Shown here in pieces: positions 5,577-6,208 of a stretch of 6,208 nucleotides of DNA. Position 1 is the stretch's first letter. Each line of letters begins with the position of its first letter. Source of the DNA: Gammaproteobacteria bacterium (lineage in GTDB: Bacteria; Pseudomonadota; Gammaproteobacteria; Pseudomonadales; Porticoccaceae); assembly GCA_006227015.1 (NCBI GenBank), contig SBGI01000329.1:1-6208 (forward strand), read 5' to 3'. Below the pieces are notes generated by a model, which did no database searches, was not told the DNA's origin, and saw only the letters and a program-made list of their open reading frames with translations. The position numbers were made by a program, and so were the translations under genes.

Positions 5577-6208
5577 ATGATGATCATGTGGTTTGCCAGT
5601 TGCCCGAAAGGCCTAGAAGCATTGCTTGCCAGTGAATTGGCCGAACTGGGTGCCGCAAAAACCCGTGAAACGGTAGCCGGGGTCTATGCCGAGGGTGATA
5701 TGGCATTCGCCTACCGTGCATGTCTCTGGTCGAGACTGGCCAATCGCATCCTGATGCCCCTGGATAAAATCCCTGTCGACAGTGCCGACGATCTGTACCG
5801 CGGTGTGGCAGCTATTCCCTGGGAGGAGCATTTAACACCCAATGAAGCGATTGCCGTTGATTTTATCGGTACCAACGATGCGATTCGCCACACCAAGTTT
5901 GGCGCCCAACAGGTAAAGGACGCGATCGTGGATCGGTTGCAGAGCCATTATTCAGCGCGGCCCAATGTGGATTTAAAACACCCCGACCTGCGTATCAATG
6001 TGCGGCTTGCCAAGGGTCAGGCCAACGTCAGCCTGGATTTTTCCGGTGAGAGCCTGCACAAGCGCGGTTATCGTGTGGCCATGGTGCCTGCACCCCTGAA
6101 AGAAAACCTGGCTGCGGCGTTGTTGCTGAGGGCTGGGTGGCCAGAAATCGCGGACAATGGTGGTGCACTGCTGGACCCCTTATGTGGCAGTGGAACACTG
6201 CTGATTGA
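5577..6208 (+). CDS. rlmL: 23S rRNA guanine N2-methyltransferase RlmL (RlmKL), 5' part
   Basis: The frame is open from ATG 5577 to the window end (210 codons plus two bases) and continues beyond it. In E. coli the full protein is about 700 residues: an N-terminal THUMP domain and RlmL methyltransferase (m2G2445 of 23S rRNA) fused to the RlmK methyltransferase (m7G2069). Visible here are WFASCPKGLEALL near the N terminus (FASTARGLEELL in E. coli), then a THUMP region over about residues 45-157. That region includes LWSRLANRILMPL, QQVKDAIVD and HPDLRINVRLAKG. Next come SGESLHKRGYR and APLKENLAAALLLRAGW. The last residues, LLDPLCGSGTLLI (198-210), are methyltransferase motif I, the S-adenosylmethionine-binding loop. 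ATG codons at 5577, 5580 and 5586 are all possible starts; GGA at 5569-5571 and AGGA at 5563-5566 favour 5577 or 5580. It is divergent from rmf across 231 bases. Confidence 0.95.
   Translation, partial: MMIMWFASCPKGLEALLASELAELGAAKTRETVAGVYAEGDMAFAYRACLWSRLANRILMPLDKIPVDSADDLYRGVAAIPWEEHLTPNEAIAVDFIGTNDAIRHTKFGAQQVKDAIVDRLQSHYSARPNVDLKHPDLRINVRLAKGQANVSLDFSGESLHKRGYRVAMVPAPLKENLAAALLLRAGWPEIADNGGALLDPLCGSGTLLI

Overview
The window reads as ordinary chromosomal core DNA from a gammaproteobacterium of moderate GC content. Three signs point there. The large NAD-specific glutamate dehydrogenase (GDH180 class) resembles GdhB of Pseudomonas. The ribosome modulation factor has the Pseudomonas-type MRRxKRD start and an extended C terminus. 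As I recall, rmf also lies next to rlmL in Pseudomonas. The organism could be a Pseudomonas relative or a marine Cellvibrio-type lineage, but the sequence alone does not settle the genus.

Layout: positions 1-134 are a leader with a nested palindrome (5-39), a possible 25-codon upstream ORF whose stop overlaps the next start (58-135), and a dyad around a possible -10 hexamer (80-99). gdhB fills 135-5003 on the + strand. Between gdhB and the convergent rmf gene lie three back-to-back hairpins (5040-5110), most likely a two-way terminator zone. rmf is on the - strand at 5139-5345. A 231-base divergent spacer (5346-5576) carries inverted repeats that probably serve the rmf leader and the rlmL promoter. 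rlmL starts at about 5577 on the + strand and runs off the window inside its methyltransferase motif I.

How the genes relate: GdhB oxidises glutamate to 2-oxoglutarate and ammonium, feeding amino-acid carbon into the TCA cycle. RMF dimerises 70S ribosomes into inactive 100S particles in slow-growing cells. RlmL methylates 23S rRNA during ribosome assembly. rmf and rlmL share a ribosome theme and a divergent control region. gdhB is transcribed toward rmf and separated from it by the hairpin block, so I see no reason to place it in an operon with either.

I found no mobile element, CRISPR array, tRNA, rRNA or phage gene, and no convincing undescribed multi-gene system. The items worth checking are regulatory: the gdhB leader, the triple-hairpin junction and the structured rmf leader.
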